Assembly: GCA_963576725.1 (NCBI GenBank)
Contig: OY755252.1
Coordinates: 53,438,615-53,502,614 of the forward strand
Direction of reading: 5' to 3'
Length of the DNA: 64,000 nt
From: Azorinus chamasolen
Lineage: Eukaryota > Mollusca > Bivalvia > Cardiida > Solecurtidae
Position 1 is the first letter of the stretch; each line of letters starts with the position of its first letter. Shown here piece by piece: positions 39,300 to 49,747 of this stretch. The position numbers were made by a program, and so were the translations under genes. The notes beneath the pieces are model-generated. The model was not told where the DNA came from. It searched no databases and saw nothing but the letters and a program-made list of their open reading frames with translations.

Positions 39300-39510
39300 T
39301 TATCCAGCTATGGAACATTAATATTTGCCCAAATCTGGATCCTGTGCAATTTTGACTACTTCCGATTCAAAATAGCATTTGAGAAAATACTGACCAAGTG
39401 TCAAACAGCCTGGATCCTAAGGGAAGGCAGAGTTTCTCAGTGTCTCATCTGGATCAAATCCGTGTGCAAATGCAGGTAATGTCGAGACTAGCGGGCTGAG
39501 TATTACACCT
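39300..39510 (+). mobile_element. TTAA-2 MITE
   Basis: GTGCAATTTTGACTACTTCC, GAAAATACTGACCAAGTGTC, AACAGCCTGGATCC, CTCATCTGGATCAAATCC, GTCGAGACTAGCGGG. Confidence 0.65.
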
Positions 39511-39610
39511 TTAGAGCAACAGATCAAGGTGTGTTTTCAAATACTAAACTCGCCATGTCTCACTAAACTCTCGTATGTTGTGACCAAGTGTAAAGAGTGG
39601 TTACTGTAGA
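39511..39610 (-). mobile_element. IR-5 MITE, half
   Basis: GAGCAACAGATCAAGGTGTG, AAATACTAAACTCGCCATG, TATGTTGTGACCAAGTG, TAAAGAGTGGTTAC. Confidence 0.6.
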
Positions 39611-39738
39611 GGGCTTTTCTATAGAGGGGGTTTATTGTAGAAGGGGTTCATTGTGGAAGGTTTATACTGCACATTGTGAATTGGGGTTTACTGTAGAAGG
39701 GATATTACGGTGATGTGAGTTTTTTAGAAAAAGGTGGC

Positions 39739-39772
<34 letters not shown>

Positions 39773-40470
39773 GGGGGGGGGGGGGGTGTGAGGGGGGGGG
39801 TGTACTGAAGAAGGGATATTACCGTGGAATGCGTTTAGTAGAGGTTGTTTACTGTAGAAGGGACCATGGAATGAGTTTTGTAGAGGGTTTTTACTGTAAG
39901 AGGAGGTTTACTGTAAAATGGGGCTTAAGTTTAGATGGAAGTTTATAGAATGAGTTTTAATGTAAAGGGGGTTTACTGTAGAATGGGGATATAGAAAGAG
40001 ATACATGTGTGCAGTAACTGTTGCTGTAGAAGGAGTTTTGAAGTAGATGAAGTTTTGAAAGGCCCGGGGTCAATGCAGAAAATTGTAGAAAGGGGACTGA
40101 CTACAGAAGGGGGTTTACTGTAGAATGGGGATATAGAAAGAGATACATGTGTGCAGTAACTGTTGCTGTAGAAGGAGTTTTGAAGTAGATGAAGTTTTGA
40201 AAGGCCCGGGGTCAATGCAGAGAGTGTTTAATTGTAGAAAGGGGGCTGACTACAGAAGGGGGTTTACTGTAGAAGGGGTTTTATTGTAGAAGGAATTTTA
40301 CTTAAAAAGGTTATTACTGTGGAAGGGAGTTTACTGTAGAAGGGGATTTTACCATTGAATGGGGAATCTACTTGGAAAGAACTTTTACTGTAGAGGTGAG
40401 TTAACTAGTTAACTGTAGAAGGTGGTTAACTGTAGAAGGTGGTTTACTGTAGAAGGTGGTTTTACTATGG
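39611..40470. repeat. GTAGAAGGGGTTTACT minisatellite with young 139-bp duplication
   Basis: Degenerate 17-20-bp units of TTTACTGTAGAAGGGG. A (GT)14 tract lies at 39742-39769 and G runs at 39771-39786 and 39792-39800. The block GGGGATATAGAAAGAGATAC through GCCCGGGGTCAATGCAG occurs twice (39986-40078 and 40125-40219) with almost no differences. Confidence 0.9.
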
Positions 40471-40609
40471 CGCTTTCTCGACCTTGTGACATTTGGTTGA
40501 TATTCTCAGTTACACAGCCTAGAGACATAACTGCCTGCTCCCATCTACAACTGTAATTAGGCAGGATAAAATACTCCATGACCTCATTAGTTACCAGTCT
40601 CACTGTTAT

Positions 40610-40822
40610 TTAATATTTATCCCGCTGTGAACGACTACTGTCTGCTCAATGCTGAATATGATGCAAATGTGACTACTTCCAAGTTGATGAGTTTTTGAAA
40701 ACAAATTGGTAGAGGGTTAAATAGTTTGAATCCTGATGAGATGCCGAGTTACTCGGCATCTCACCAGGATCCAAGCTGTTTGCAAATGCGAGACATGCCT
40801 CAAATAGCAGGAGCGGGGTTAA
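40610..40822 (+). mobile_element. TTAA-2 MITE, near complete
   Basis: TTTATCCCGCTGTGAACGAC to GGAGCGGGGTTAA. Clean hairpin TTTGAATCCTGATGAGATGC / GCATCTCACCAGGATCCAA with apex CCGAGTTACTCGG. Confidence 0.8.
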
Positions 40823-40912
40823 AGATATAAAACTATCTAGTGTATAATCAGCGTGGTATGTTTTATCTCCTTTTGTTCGTATTGGTAGTAAAACATTGTA
40901 TGTATTTCGGTG

Positions 40913-41537
40913 TTACGGTTTTTTAGCCGGATTTTTTAAAGAAAAATCTCGGCTTAGGGCGAAAACCGGACGGGCGGGTGGTTGGGCGGTTGGGCGGGCG
41001 GCCGCCGTGTCGTCGTCAACAAAACTTTAACATTGCTTATAACTTCTGAATTACTTAAGCTAGGCAATTCATATTTGGTATGCAGATAGCTTGGGTAAAG
41101 GCTTTACACTTGATACAAGAATACAAGAAAACATGAAATCAGGTCAAGGTCTCTTTTTCGAAAACTTTGCCGTTTTTAACAAACTTAACATTGCTGCAAC
41201 TTCTGAAATACAAATGCTAGGCAATGCATCATTGATACACAGATAGTTTTGGTAAAGGCCTTTCAGTTGATATAAAGATATTTGAAATTAGGTCAAGGTC
41301 ACTATTTTGACTAGTTGGCCATCATTGAAAAACTTCAACATTTTGCCTTAACTTCTGAACCACATACGCAAGACAATTCATATATGATATGCTTTGGTGA
41401 AGGCCTTTCAGTTGATACAAGGATACATGAAATTGGGTCATGGTCAATATTTTGAAAACTTGGCCTTTTTCTAAAACAAACTTTAACATTTTGCAATAAG
41501 GTCTTTCAGTTGAAAAATCCGGCTTTTATACGGTTTC
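40913..41537. mobile_element. Element with AGCCGGATTTTT ends and 3 x 145-bp interior
   Basis: CGGTTTTTTAGCCGGATTTT at 40917 and AAAAATCCGGCTTTTATACG at 41513 are inverted. The GC-rich GGGCGGTTGGGCGGGCGG follows the left end. Then about three copies of a 145-bp unit (AACATT, CTTCTGAA, AGGCAAT, TGGTAAAGGCCTTTCAGTTG, AGGTCAAGGTC). No ORF. Confidence 0.65.
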
Positions 41538-41617
41538 CGCATTTTTTGCGCTTGTTTTCTTTTGTTTCAGTCTCTGACTGGATATTCCTGTATTCTGGGG
41601 TACATATACAACTGACC

Positions 41618-41855
41618 TAAATATTTCCTTCATATATACACCATGTTCACGCATTTGCAAACAGAGTAGACCCAGCTTAGATGGCGCTGTCTGTGCAGGT
41701 TCTGCTCTGTTTGCTTTTGACACGATATAGAAATTGTTCTACAGTTTTGTCACAGCAAAATATTTCATTGAAAAGTTTACATAATAAAACTTCCGCTGAT
41801 AAATAGTTATGATGATTCATAGATTCTTACATGAATATTGAACAGGAAATGGATT
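41618..41855 (+). mobile_element. TTAA-1 MITE
   Basis: Left tip decayed (AATATTTCCTTCATATATAC), stem 41657-41715, right half to CAGGAAATGGATT. Confidence 0.65.
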
Positions 41856-41962
41856 CATCAAATTGATTAATTCAAACATGTAATCATAAGTTATGTAAAT
41901 GTCAGCCAGGGAAACATATTTTAAAAACCTAATTTTGAGCTTGAGTTCATATTTATTCAATA

Positions 41963-42090
41963 AAACCGCTCTAAAGCGACCACAAATTGAGGTATCATTC
42001 TTGGTTATGACGGCAGGTGATAGCTTAATGTGGGACAAAAGTAATGCAAAACCTACTCGAGCTTCCTATAGGAGTTTCTTGTACAGAAGC
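41963..42090. mobile_element. TA-1 left half
   Basis: AATAAAACCGCTCTAAAGCG, GGCAGGTGATAGCTTAATG, apex CTTCCTATAGGAG; the right half is replaced by a trinucleotide tract. Confidence 0.55.
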
Positions 42091-42104
42091 CTTTCTTTAT
42101 AGAT

Positions 42105-42144
42105 TACAACTACTACTACTGCTACTACAACAATAACAACAACA

Positions 42145-42218
<74 letters not shown>

Positions 42219-42231
42219 AACTACAACAGCA

Positions 42232-42289
<58 letters not shown>

Positions 42290-42308
42290 TTATTACTACT
42301 ATTACTAT

Positions 42309-42345
<37 letters not shown>

Positions 42346-42470
42346 GCTACTACTACTACTACTACTTCTACAATAAAAGTAACAGTAAGTATAACAATAA
42401 TAATACATGTAATAAGAATAATAACACATCATTAATAACAACAACAACAACAATAATAATAATAATAGTT
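42105..42470. repeat. (TAC/ACT)n trinucleotide tract
   Basis: About 250 bp of ACT repeats with interruptions, then (AAT/AAC)-type tracts. An open frame of poly-serine on the minus strand is an artefact. Confidence 0.97.
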
Positions 42471-42649
42471 TAGCCTAATATTGTGATATTCTAAATAATA
42501 CAGTCTACATAACATCCAACTATTGATCGACGAATTTAATTGACCTGTGCAAGAAAGATACAACTTCTCATAAACAGCATGGAACGTTTTTTTTCAGGAC
42601 AACACAATTAGTGGTAATTCACTATGGCACTCCTGTTATGTCTTCGGGA

Positions 42650-42860
42650 GACTTTCCCCTTAACTCTCATATCACCTGATGAAATAGAAGAATATGTGAT
42701 TACCTTTGCAAACAGTTTAGATCCAGATGGAAAAAAATAGTAAACCGGCGTCACATCTGGGTTCAAACTGTTTTATATAGTGTTTTATAATGTTTGAGAC
42801 GAAATTGAAGGAACTGACAGTTTTTGCTGCCCGGATTCATTTGGCGCCAAAATAGTTAAT
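42650..42860 (+). mobile_element. TTAA-2b MITE
   Basis: GAATATGTGATTACCTTTGC, stem 42706-42778, GACGAAATTGAAGGAAC, tip TTGGCGCCAAAATAGTTAA. Confidence 0.7.
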
Positions 42861-43350
42861 TTAACCAATTACTGCTTGAGTCCACAACTTCAGAAATTAC
42901 TTCTAGCAAATTACACAACATGTTACCAAATACGGAAACCTTGCACTGTTGTAATTCTTGTGATTCATGTGACAGTAGCAGGGAGGAATAGCGAGGCAAT
43001 TTTAACGAAACCGTAACAAAACTAAAGTGAAAATATATTGTCAAACAACAAGAATAAAATAAAGTTGGGTTCGTTTTTTTTCAAAACATATGAACTGATC
43101 TACCATCGACACATGAAACCTATGTGTTTTTCTGTCATCTACTAACACTTGTTGTCTATCCCAAAAGGTCCTGTTATTTCTGTCTTCTGTTCATTGTGTT
43201 TCTCGATTTATACATGTAATACCCCAAAGACGTACATGTATCACTGCTACATGTATACGTATAAACTTCCATACTGTATATTTATAAAGAACGTGTTATG
43301 TTGTGCGAGATACCTTCTGGTAACATTGTCATACTTTTCTCCCGCAATTT
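42861..43350. other. No recognisable feature
   Basis: Short frames only, no family match. Confidence 0.45.
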
Positions 43351-43353
43351 GTT

Positions 43354-43425
43354 TTGACGTGTACACAACAAAAGTTACGTTAGATGAGTCATCCGATCAG
43401 GGTCTACACTGCTTGCACATACCAG
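43354..43425 (+). mobile_element. TTAA-1/4 stem fragment
   Basis: AGTCATCCGATCAGGGTCTA, CACTGCTTGCACAT: second arm only. Confidence 0.4.
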
Positions 43426-43707
43426 TGGATACTTGTCCCGCGTTCATTTGGTTAATACGTTACTGTGGTTGGTTCAGCAAATAGTATACCCATAGAGGGA
43501 CATATAATGTTTGAATACTCAACAAAGACTACACAAACTAATATAACGCAAATGATCTTTAGTACAAAGCTAGACGTGAGCTTACTCGGGAGTCATACAA
43601 AATGTGTCCATCAATAAAATGGACACATACATATTAAACCGGTATTGTGGAATGGATACTTTAAGACAATGAAGCCTACTTTACATGACTAGAACTCAAA
43701 CTGTTTA
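43426..43707. other. No recognisable feature
   Basis: Apparently unique. Confidence 0.4.
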
Positions 43708-43949
43708 TACAGTGAAAACTCTTTATGACGACATTTAATATAACGGAATATCCATTATACTGACACGGTACATAATTATGTGTATACAGTAAAACTCTCT
43801 ATAAACAGAAATGGTAGTAAAGAATGATTTAGATTTTTTAAGCAGGTGTCGGTTTAATGCAGGATGAAAGTCATGCAAGACAGTTCCTCTGGGAGCTTTC
43901 TGCATGACTTTCATCCTGCACTAAGTTATCCTGCACTATCCTGCATAAA
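43708..43949. mobile_element. TA-3 left end joined to TA-1
   Basis: TACAGTGAAAACTCTTTATG (TA-3 left), junction GTGTATACAGTAAAACTC at 43781, TA-1 stem GGTTTAATGCAGGATGAAAG / CTTTCATCCTGCACTAAG. The right ends are lost; ATCCTGCACT is repeated. Same junction as 23653/23654. Confidence 0.65.
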
Positions 43950-44257
43950 GGTATACCAAATGATTAGTAGGTCCTTTCAGCTGAATTTATTTTCTCTTGT
44001 ATTTCATTGAGGTGTTGCGGTTAATTGATTTGGAATTTAAAGGAATGTCATTTTATTGAAAACTATAAACACTGAATAATTCAACAACGTTATATTCCAA
44101 GAAAGTATGTAACAAATGTTATAAGCATTTGATGATACTTATATGATTATTTAAAGTCAGGTGTGCTATTGCGGTGCAAAAATCAGAGAAGACAAATGAG
44201 CTGGACCTATAACTTTTGGGAGAGTATTCAAAAAGATCACTGAACAAGATCTCTCAT
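43950..44257. other. No recognisable feature
   Basis: No family match. Confidence 0.4.
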
Positions 44258-44460
44258 TACAGTAGACCTGTCTTAAGCGGTCATTTATTTATTAAACATA
44301 GGAGTTTTGAAGGTGATTGCTTAATACAGGGCAACATTAATACAGAAAGCTCCTATAGGAGTTTTCTCCAAGACTTTTGACCTGCATAAAACTACCACAT
44401 GCCTTACAGACCCATGATTAGATTTCTTTCTGCTGGCCGCTTAAGACAAGTGATACTGTA
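44258..44460. mobile_element. TA-1 MITE, complete (203 bp)
   Basis: TACAGTAGACCTGTCTTAAG and CTTAAGACAAGTGATACTGTA ends; apex AGCTCCTATAGGAGTT at 44349. The TIR (CTTAAGCGG type) differs from the ATAACGGCC type at 1241. Confidence 0.8.
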
Positions 44461-44539
44461 GTATGCACTATATTTATTATGTGAAAAGTAAAGTCTTATT
44501 TATGATCCGTTTTTATGGACTTATTCCATTAGTGTATCC

Positions 44540-44620
44540 ATTACCCTGCTATTCGCAATATGACTCGCGCTTACAAACAGCTTGGACAAATATGATCAAG
44601 ATCTAAACTTTTCAATTACA
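44540..44620 (-). mobile_element. TTAA-2 fragment
   Basis: CCCTGCTATTCGCAATATGA, CTCGCGCTTACAAACAGC, TTGGACAAATATGATC. Confidence 0.45.
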
Positions 44621-44949
44621 CACACACACAAAATTTGAATGCTAGCCTGTAGCCTTCGTCTGTTTACTATGGTCTTCGTCAGTAGATTGAATGATTTCTG
44701 CTAGGGAATGACATCGCTTGAAGTAGTGACCACGCGTGTTAAAGACCGCCAAACCTTTCGCACACGTGGGATGCGAAATTAACATCGTTCCCTCCATCGA
44801 GCGGTGATAATCCCCAGTAGAAATAATGCAGGATGCTGAAACAATTTACAGTACGTGTACGAAAGCTCCAGGTATGTTTTCAATTTGTTTTTGTGTGTTT
44901 AGTTGAAAACAAAATCAGTTTATTTTCAACCAAACGGATGAATTGTCAT
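44621..44949. other. No recognisable feature
   Basis: A short (AC)6 at 44622; otherwise nothing. Confidence 0.4.
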
Positions 44950-45129
44950 CATAATATCTTGCATCCAGACAATACGCCGAGTAACTCGGGCCGAGTAACT
45001 CGGTCTCTCTGTCTCCGTTTGACGCTCGGTCAATAGTTTCTTAAAAGCTTGATCGACTCGGACGTAGTCACTGTTGCATCAGTCCAAATTTGAACAGACA
45101 TTACTTTTTCACTGCCAGATAAAGGTTAA
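44950..45129 (-). mobile_element. TTAA-2 MITE, apex duplicated
   Basis: CCGAGTAACTCGG occurs twice in tandem (44978 and 44991), then GACGCTCGGTCAATAG, AAAAGCTTGATCGACTC, CACTGCCAGATAAAGGTTAA. Confidence 0.7.
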
Positions 45130-45134
45130 TGAAG

Positions 45135-45436
45135 TTAGCCCTTTCACCGCCGATGTCGCATAAATGCACCACGACAAATAGTGCAGTCCCAGATCAGACG
45201 TTAACCCTTTCACCGCCGATGTCGCATAAATACACCACGACAAATAGTGCAGTCCCAGATCAGACGCCGCCTTTTCAGGGCGGCGTCTGATCAGGGATTT
45301 CACTTTTTGTCTCGGTTTGTTGTTCTATATATGTGCCCTTATTCCTTTGAAACTTTTTTCTTTTTATCTTATACCCTTATTGTACCAAATGGTTTAACAA
45401 AAAATTGATTGCAGACGGCAAATAGAAAAGGGTTAA
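45135..45436 (+). mobile_element. TTAA-4 MITE with doubled left half
   Basis: The first 66 bp (tip to CAGATCAGACG) occur at 45135-45200 and again at 45201. The full element is 45201-45436 (TTAACCCTTTCACCGCCGAT to GAAAAGGGTTAA). Stem 45239-45312 with apex GCCGCCTTTTCAGGGCGGC. Confidence 0.85.
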
Positions 45437-45620
45437 ATACTTCTGCAAGATGTTCGCTACAATAAGAAATTATATATGTACAGTTAACGATTGTCTATTA
45501 CAACTTCAAAATGCCTTGAGAAATTTATAGAAAAATGTCAGTTTTATCCTTTCTTGCCAAGTGACCGCAGTAAAGACGTAAGCGAAGTTAACAATATAGA
45601 TCCATATAATAGGGCTCGGA

Positions 45621-45749
45621 GCCATTTACTCCATATATACGCCTCTCTTTTCCTTTACAAACAGAGTAGTCTCATAATCAGACAGAAGCCAACTGATTTG
45701 GATCTACTCTGTGCGTAGAACGGTGGATTTATGTAGTGAAGGATTAATA
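45621..45749. mobile_element. TTAA-1 derivative with two left halves
   Basis: CCATTTACTCCATATATACG, ACAAACAGAGTAGTC, then GGATCTACTCTGTGCG, GATTTATGTAGTGAAGGATTAA. Both outer arms are left tips, so the whole element is one inverted repeat. Confidence 0.6.
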
Positions 45750-46128
45750 AATTTTCATCTAAGATATAGTTATTTAATAAGTATCAATTAGCTCATAAGT
45801 TATGATGTGACACATGAACTAGGAACTATTTGGCCTTAACACACAATCTGTAAAGAAGGGAATGTACATGTAGTACATGTATGCAGTGTGCAAGCTGAGT
45901 AGACAATTATCATGGGGTTATCAATTTATATGTTAAGCGATCGCTGTGGAGAAGTTTCACTGTATTTAACTCTTCATACGAATGTCAGACACATAAAACA
46001 CCAATTATATGAAGCTATCGAAACTATTCAATGAGTTCCCTGTACGCCATGCCGATTCATATTTCCAGATGTGTAATATGATAAAAGGGCGTAATTGAAT
46101 TTCTCTAAGACAATCAATTCCCCCAATG
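45750..46128. other. No recognisable feature
   Basis: No family match. Confidence 0.45.
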
Positions 46129-46341
46129 TACAGTATAGGCTCTCTAATGCGACCTCTTTATGAATGATTATAAATGAGCTTTTAAAGCAGGTGGTTGATT
46201 AATGCAGGAAAAAGTAATACAGAAAGCTCCTGCATGACCTTCCTGCATAACTTTCGCCAAGCATTAAGTCAATACATGTACCTACCTTTAAGATACATCA
46301 TTGATATCTTGCTGAAGAGCGCTTTAGAAGGGTTTACTGTA
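46129..46341. mobile_element. TA-1 MITE, complete (213 bp)
   Basis: TACAGTATAGGCTCTCTAAT and GCGCTTTAGAAGGGTTTACTGTA-type ends; stem GGTTGATTAATGCAGGAAAA / TTTCGCCAAGCATTAAG; apex mostly lost. Confidence 0.75.
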
Positions 46342-47059
46342 TGTAATCTTGGAGCATTCTTAACAGAAAGGCAATAATAAAATGTAAATTGTCTGTTTAA
46401 AATGAGACAAAACGCTTCAGTTAGATATGTGTCACGGGCGGGTTTGAACTCCACGAAATGTAGTTGCTGGTTGTTTTGGCACAAATTATATTGATTGGTT
46501 AATTGATTGTATTTCTGTCATATATACATCAACAAAATCTGGCAACACAGAAAGATATCATTGATAAATATATAAAACTATCACGTAGCAGTATTTGTAT
46601 CCAAATTATTATAACGAGTTCGTATTCTTTTTGATACAGCACGCGTGCAATATAACATGCAAATGACAAAAGCAAGCCGATATGTAAATAGGAAAACTCC
46701 CAATGTCTGAAATAAACATGACACTCTCTCTGTTTACAAGCATCGTTTAATATAATTTTAGTGAACTCGTTTATTAAATTCAAAAGTAAATGAACACTCG
46801 TATAATAATCCCTCTTTTCTAGTAACATGAAATACAGTCAATTTAGTCTGACTCAGCATGGGACATATGATTATACTATGCAAAAGAAAACAAACCTTTG
46901 CATGGGGTATTGATGGTTATAACGTCGCCCTGGAGCAATATTGTGTACGTATATAAATGTTATATGAAAATTGGAAGCAATATCTGTGAGTTTGTAACAA
47001 CGTCGGTAACGGGTTTCTCCAAAATGAAGCTCTAATTTGAGGTCAAAAGACATAGGGGT
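46342..47059. other. Longest stretch without recognised repeat
   Basis: About 0.7 kb with no match to families in the window. A minus-strand open frame at 46529-46828 has no recognisable motif. Confidence 0.45.
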
Positions 47060-47341
47060 CGATTTCAAAAATCACAAAAGTGTTATGCAATGTTTGAGTG
47101 GATGTTTGAGTATCAAACGGATTGCCAATGTACATTAAGCTGTGTTAATAACGTGTGTGACCGCCGATGGCCCTAATGCAGGTTACTATTCTCTCCTCAT
47201 GGAATTTGTGAGATGGCGAATGACGTCATTGGGTATGTTCTGCCATTCAACAAAAAGGGGATGTCTCAGGTCATTGGCATTGTTGATTTGGTTGTTATTG
47301 CGTACCCGACGCCCAAACTCATCCCACATGTGTTCTATGGG

Positions 47342-48119
47342 TCGACTTCACTTCAAAATTTCACAATTTCACGATTTCACGATTTCACAATTTCTCGATT
47401 TTGCAATTTCAACTTCATGTCAAATATTTTAGTCACGTGACACGCTTGACGTAAATAAGGCAACAGAGTGGCTCTCACCCTTGAAATCAGGATGGCGATT
47501 TGAGATCCATAAATACACCTTTCTACGTCTTTGCAAACAGAGTAGATCCAGATCAGACGACTCCTATAGGATTTAATCTTAATTAAAATCCATGATGTCA
47601 TTATTTCTTACAGTTTATCATTAATTAAATGCTCCTCCGATACAGTGTCATACAAACATAAGACAATGATTTAACATAATGAACACATGATTGGCAATTC
47701 TCATACATGAATAGTCATGGAGGAAAGGGTTAAACAATCTTGATGGTGGACCAAGAGCACAAGCTACATGCCAAATATGAAGGTCCCTACAGTTCTGGAA
47801 GGGAAGATTGTCATAGTTTTCCGCCGTTTCTTTCATCGTGGCTTTTACTCCAACACTGTGATTTCCCGCGTTTTGATAACGTCATAACAATTAAAATGGA
47901 CAACTTGAAATCAGAAATCGTGAAATTGTGAAATTGTGAAATCGTGAAATTTTGATGTTAAATCGTGAAATCGTGAAATCGTGAAATTGTGAAATCGTGA
48001 AATCGTGAAATTGTGAAATCATGAAATCGTGAAATTGTGAAATTTTGAAGTGAAGTCGTGAAATCGTGAAATTGTGAAATCGTGAACTCGTGAAATCATG
48101 AATTGTATTGTGTGAAATC
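47342..48119. repeat. Foldback-like insertion with 9-bp-repeat arms
   Basis: Left arm 47342-47395 (CGACTTCACTTCAAAATTTC, ACAATTTCACGATTTCACG) is the inverse of 48005-48057. The right side extends as an array of GTGAAATCG/GTGAAATTG from 47915 to 48110. Inverted arms built from short subrepeats recall foldback elements. The insertion lies inside the transposase gene and itself contains a TTAA-1 copy. Confidence 0.75.
47500..47737 (+). mobile_element. TTAA-1 MITE inside the insertion
   Basis: GATCCATAAATACACCTTTC, GCAAACAGAGTAGATCCAGA, apex CTCCTATAGGA, then deletion. CCATGATGTCATTATTTCTT, and tip CATGGAGGAAAGGGTTAA. Confidence 0.7.
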
Positions 48120-48930
48120 TTGAACTGGAAATGTCACCGCCGGTCTTTCGTATTGGGGCCTCGCGTTTTCCTGCTGCAGAATAAATTACCCCCGGACACC
48201 GATATTGCGTCAATTGGAGGAGATTGTTCCTCATGATGTTCACATACCTTACTGCATTAAGGTTGTCCGGAACGATAACAAAATCTGCTTTCTGACTGTC
48301 CATTATGCCCGCCCAACGCATGGCACTGCCACCGTCAGATCTGCATCGTTCCTGCACGCAACATTGGGCAAATCTCTCGTCCCGTCGCCTGTAAACTCTG
48401 ACCCTAGCGTTTGCAAAGCTGACCCTGAAGCGTGACTCGTAGGTAAAAATCACGTTTCGCCATTGGACTCGGGTCCAGTGCATGTGACGTCGAGCCCAAT
48501 CTAAGCGGGCGGCTCTGTGACGCACAGTTAGAATTTGTCCTGTATAAGGTCAACGCGCACGAATTGGTGCTCTATCCTGTCTAAGTCGGTTACATATCAT
48601 CTGAACCGCGACATTGAGCCGCCGTGCAGTTACAGTTGCTGGGGTAAAGCGATTACGTAAATGCGTTAACGTACTGTAGCGGTCGTCTCTAAGTGACGTC
48701 GCTCAGGGCCTACCTGATCTCGGCGCATCCGTAACTGACCCAGTAGTTGCATACCGAGTTGTTAGGTTGTGAATGGTTTTCCCGGAGAACCCAAAATGAA
48801 GAGTAAGGTCATTTACAGACGTGCCCGCTCTAAGGATACCGACAGTCTGATTTTGCTGATTTTCCGCTATCCGAGGCATTCCCATTTTCAGTCAAAATTG
48901 TAAACATTTTTGTGTTTTCGTGTCAGTGAT

Positions 48931-49194
48931 AAAGAGTACGTGTGACTGTGTACGAAAAGGCAATTGGAATGAACGCGGGATAGGTCAACACGACGTAAGT
49001 GGTCAAAACCGGAAGTGAAAAGCCTGCTAGCCCGTGCACGGTACAATTGCACGAAATCTTGTGTCGGTGTACTCTCTATATTCAGGCCAATAAGGAACTA
49101 TCACCAACGTTCACATAATGTCACCGTTAACCATCTAAAACAGGTCATAAAGTTTCTTTTTTTTTGTTAAGTATATTATAAAATGCAATTGAAT
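48931..49194. other. No recognisable feature
   Basis: Flank of the Tc1-like element; possible outer end not identified. Confidence 0.35.
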
Positions 49195-49470
49195 AACCAT
49201 TTAGCACAAAAGACCTTTCGTCTGCAAACAATCTCGTCTTCAATTTAGAAGGCGGATCTGCTGTTTGCAAATATGTCAAAAGGCGGACCAACCCTGTTGC
49301 CCAGGCGTTAAAAGTCGGCCGACTCTGCTTGAAAATGTGTTACAATGTAAAAAAAGGGAGGGTCTACACTATTTGCAAATGTGTTAAAAACGGATATCAT
49401 TTGATTGCAAATACATTAACAGGTGGATCTACTCATCTAGATCCAATCTATTTGCATATATCATTTTAAC
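49195..49470. repeat. Degenerate tandem of the TTAA-1 stem arm
   Basis: GGATCTGCTGTTTGCAAATA, GACTCTGCTTGAAAATGTG, GGGTCTACACTATTTGCAAA, GATATCATTTGATTGCAAAT, GGATCTACTCATCTAGATCC: 4-5 diverged copies, spacing about 45-60 bp. Confidence 0.6.
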
Positions 49471-49650
49471 TGAGTGTCAGTGCAGTAACCAGTTAGCCTC
49501 AGCATATTTTCCCTCTATATTCCAGTATGTGATAAAATGTAATCACTGTCTCAACATTTGTAATAGGATTAAATTTATTAACTTAAATCACATCATTATA
49601 TGTAATTATACTGACCCTTAGTCTGCTTTGCGCGCGAGCTTACTATCATT

Positions 49651-49720
49651 TGTAAACTGTTATTCGGCGTACCATCAGGGTCTAATCTGTTTGACACTCA
49701 ATCAGCAGCGAATCGAAAGT
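49651..49720 (-). mobile_element. TTAA-2 arm
   Basis: TTTGTAAACTGTTATTCGGC, ACCATCAGGGTCTAATCTG, TTTGACACTCAATCAG. Confidence 0.5.
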
Positions 49721-49747
49721 AAGTAATCTTGGAATAGATTTGTTTCA

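Larger units (their letters stand above)
47186..48885 (-). pseudogene. Tc1-like DDE transposase pseudogene
   Basis: From ATG 48885 the frame reads MGMPRIAENQQNQTVGIL, then a helix-turn-helix region (DLTLHFGFSGKTIHNLT, TGSVTDAPRSGRP). Two in-frame stops follow (48703-48705, 48550-48552) before RHRAARLDWARRHMHW. The first catalytic Asp is lost: FTYESRF instead of the family's FTDESRF. Then RVYRRRDERFAQCC, MRWAGIMDS, NLNAVRYVNIMRN, GVIYS, and a +1 shift after which QQENARP stands where QQDNARPH is expected. About 40 codons are missing and 0.78 kb of foreign DNA follows. The C-terminus resumes PIEHMWDEFGRRVR and ends TNSMRRE at 47186. It cannot encode an active enzyme. Confidence 0.9.
47060..48930 (-). 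mobile_element. Tc1-like transposon, dead, with internal insertion
   Basis: Transposase remains on the minus strand (see the pseudogene entry). AAAAATCACAAAAGTGTTAT (47068) and ATTGTAAACATTTTTGTGTT (48897) are loosely inverted and may be subterminal repeats. TA target sites cannot be fixed. Confidence 0.7.

Noticed and set aside
39742..39800. GT and G runs as a telomere-like or G-quadruplex locus
   Set aside because: Simple-sequence runs inside a minisatellite; no TTAGGG repeats and no evidence of structure beyond composition.
42097..42453. Poly-serine open frame on the minus strand
   Set aside because: Translation of the (ACT)n tract; no real protein features at either end.
46429..46460. 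GGGTTTGAACTCC as a possible tRNA B box
   Set aside because: No A box at the right distance and no foldable arms.
47142..47440. Plus-strand open frames over the Tc1-like region
   Set aside because: The coding match (PIEHMWDE, DDE transposase C-terminus) is on the opposite strand; the plus-strand frames are shadows.
48205..48435. Plus-strand open frame of 76 codons
   Set aside because: Antisense shadow of the transposase pseudogene.
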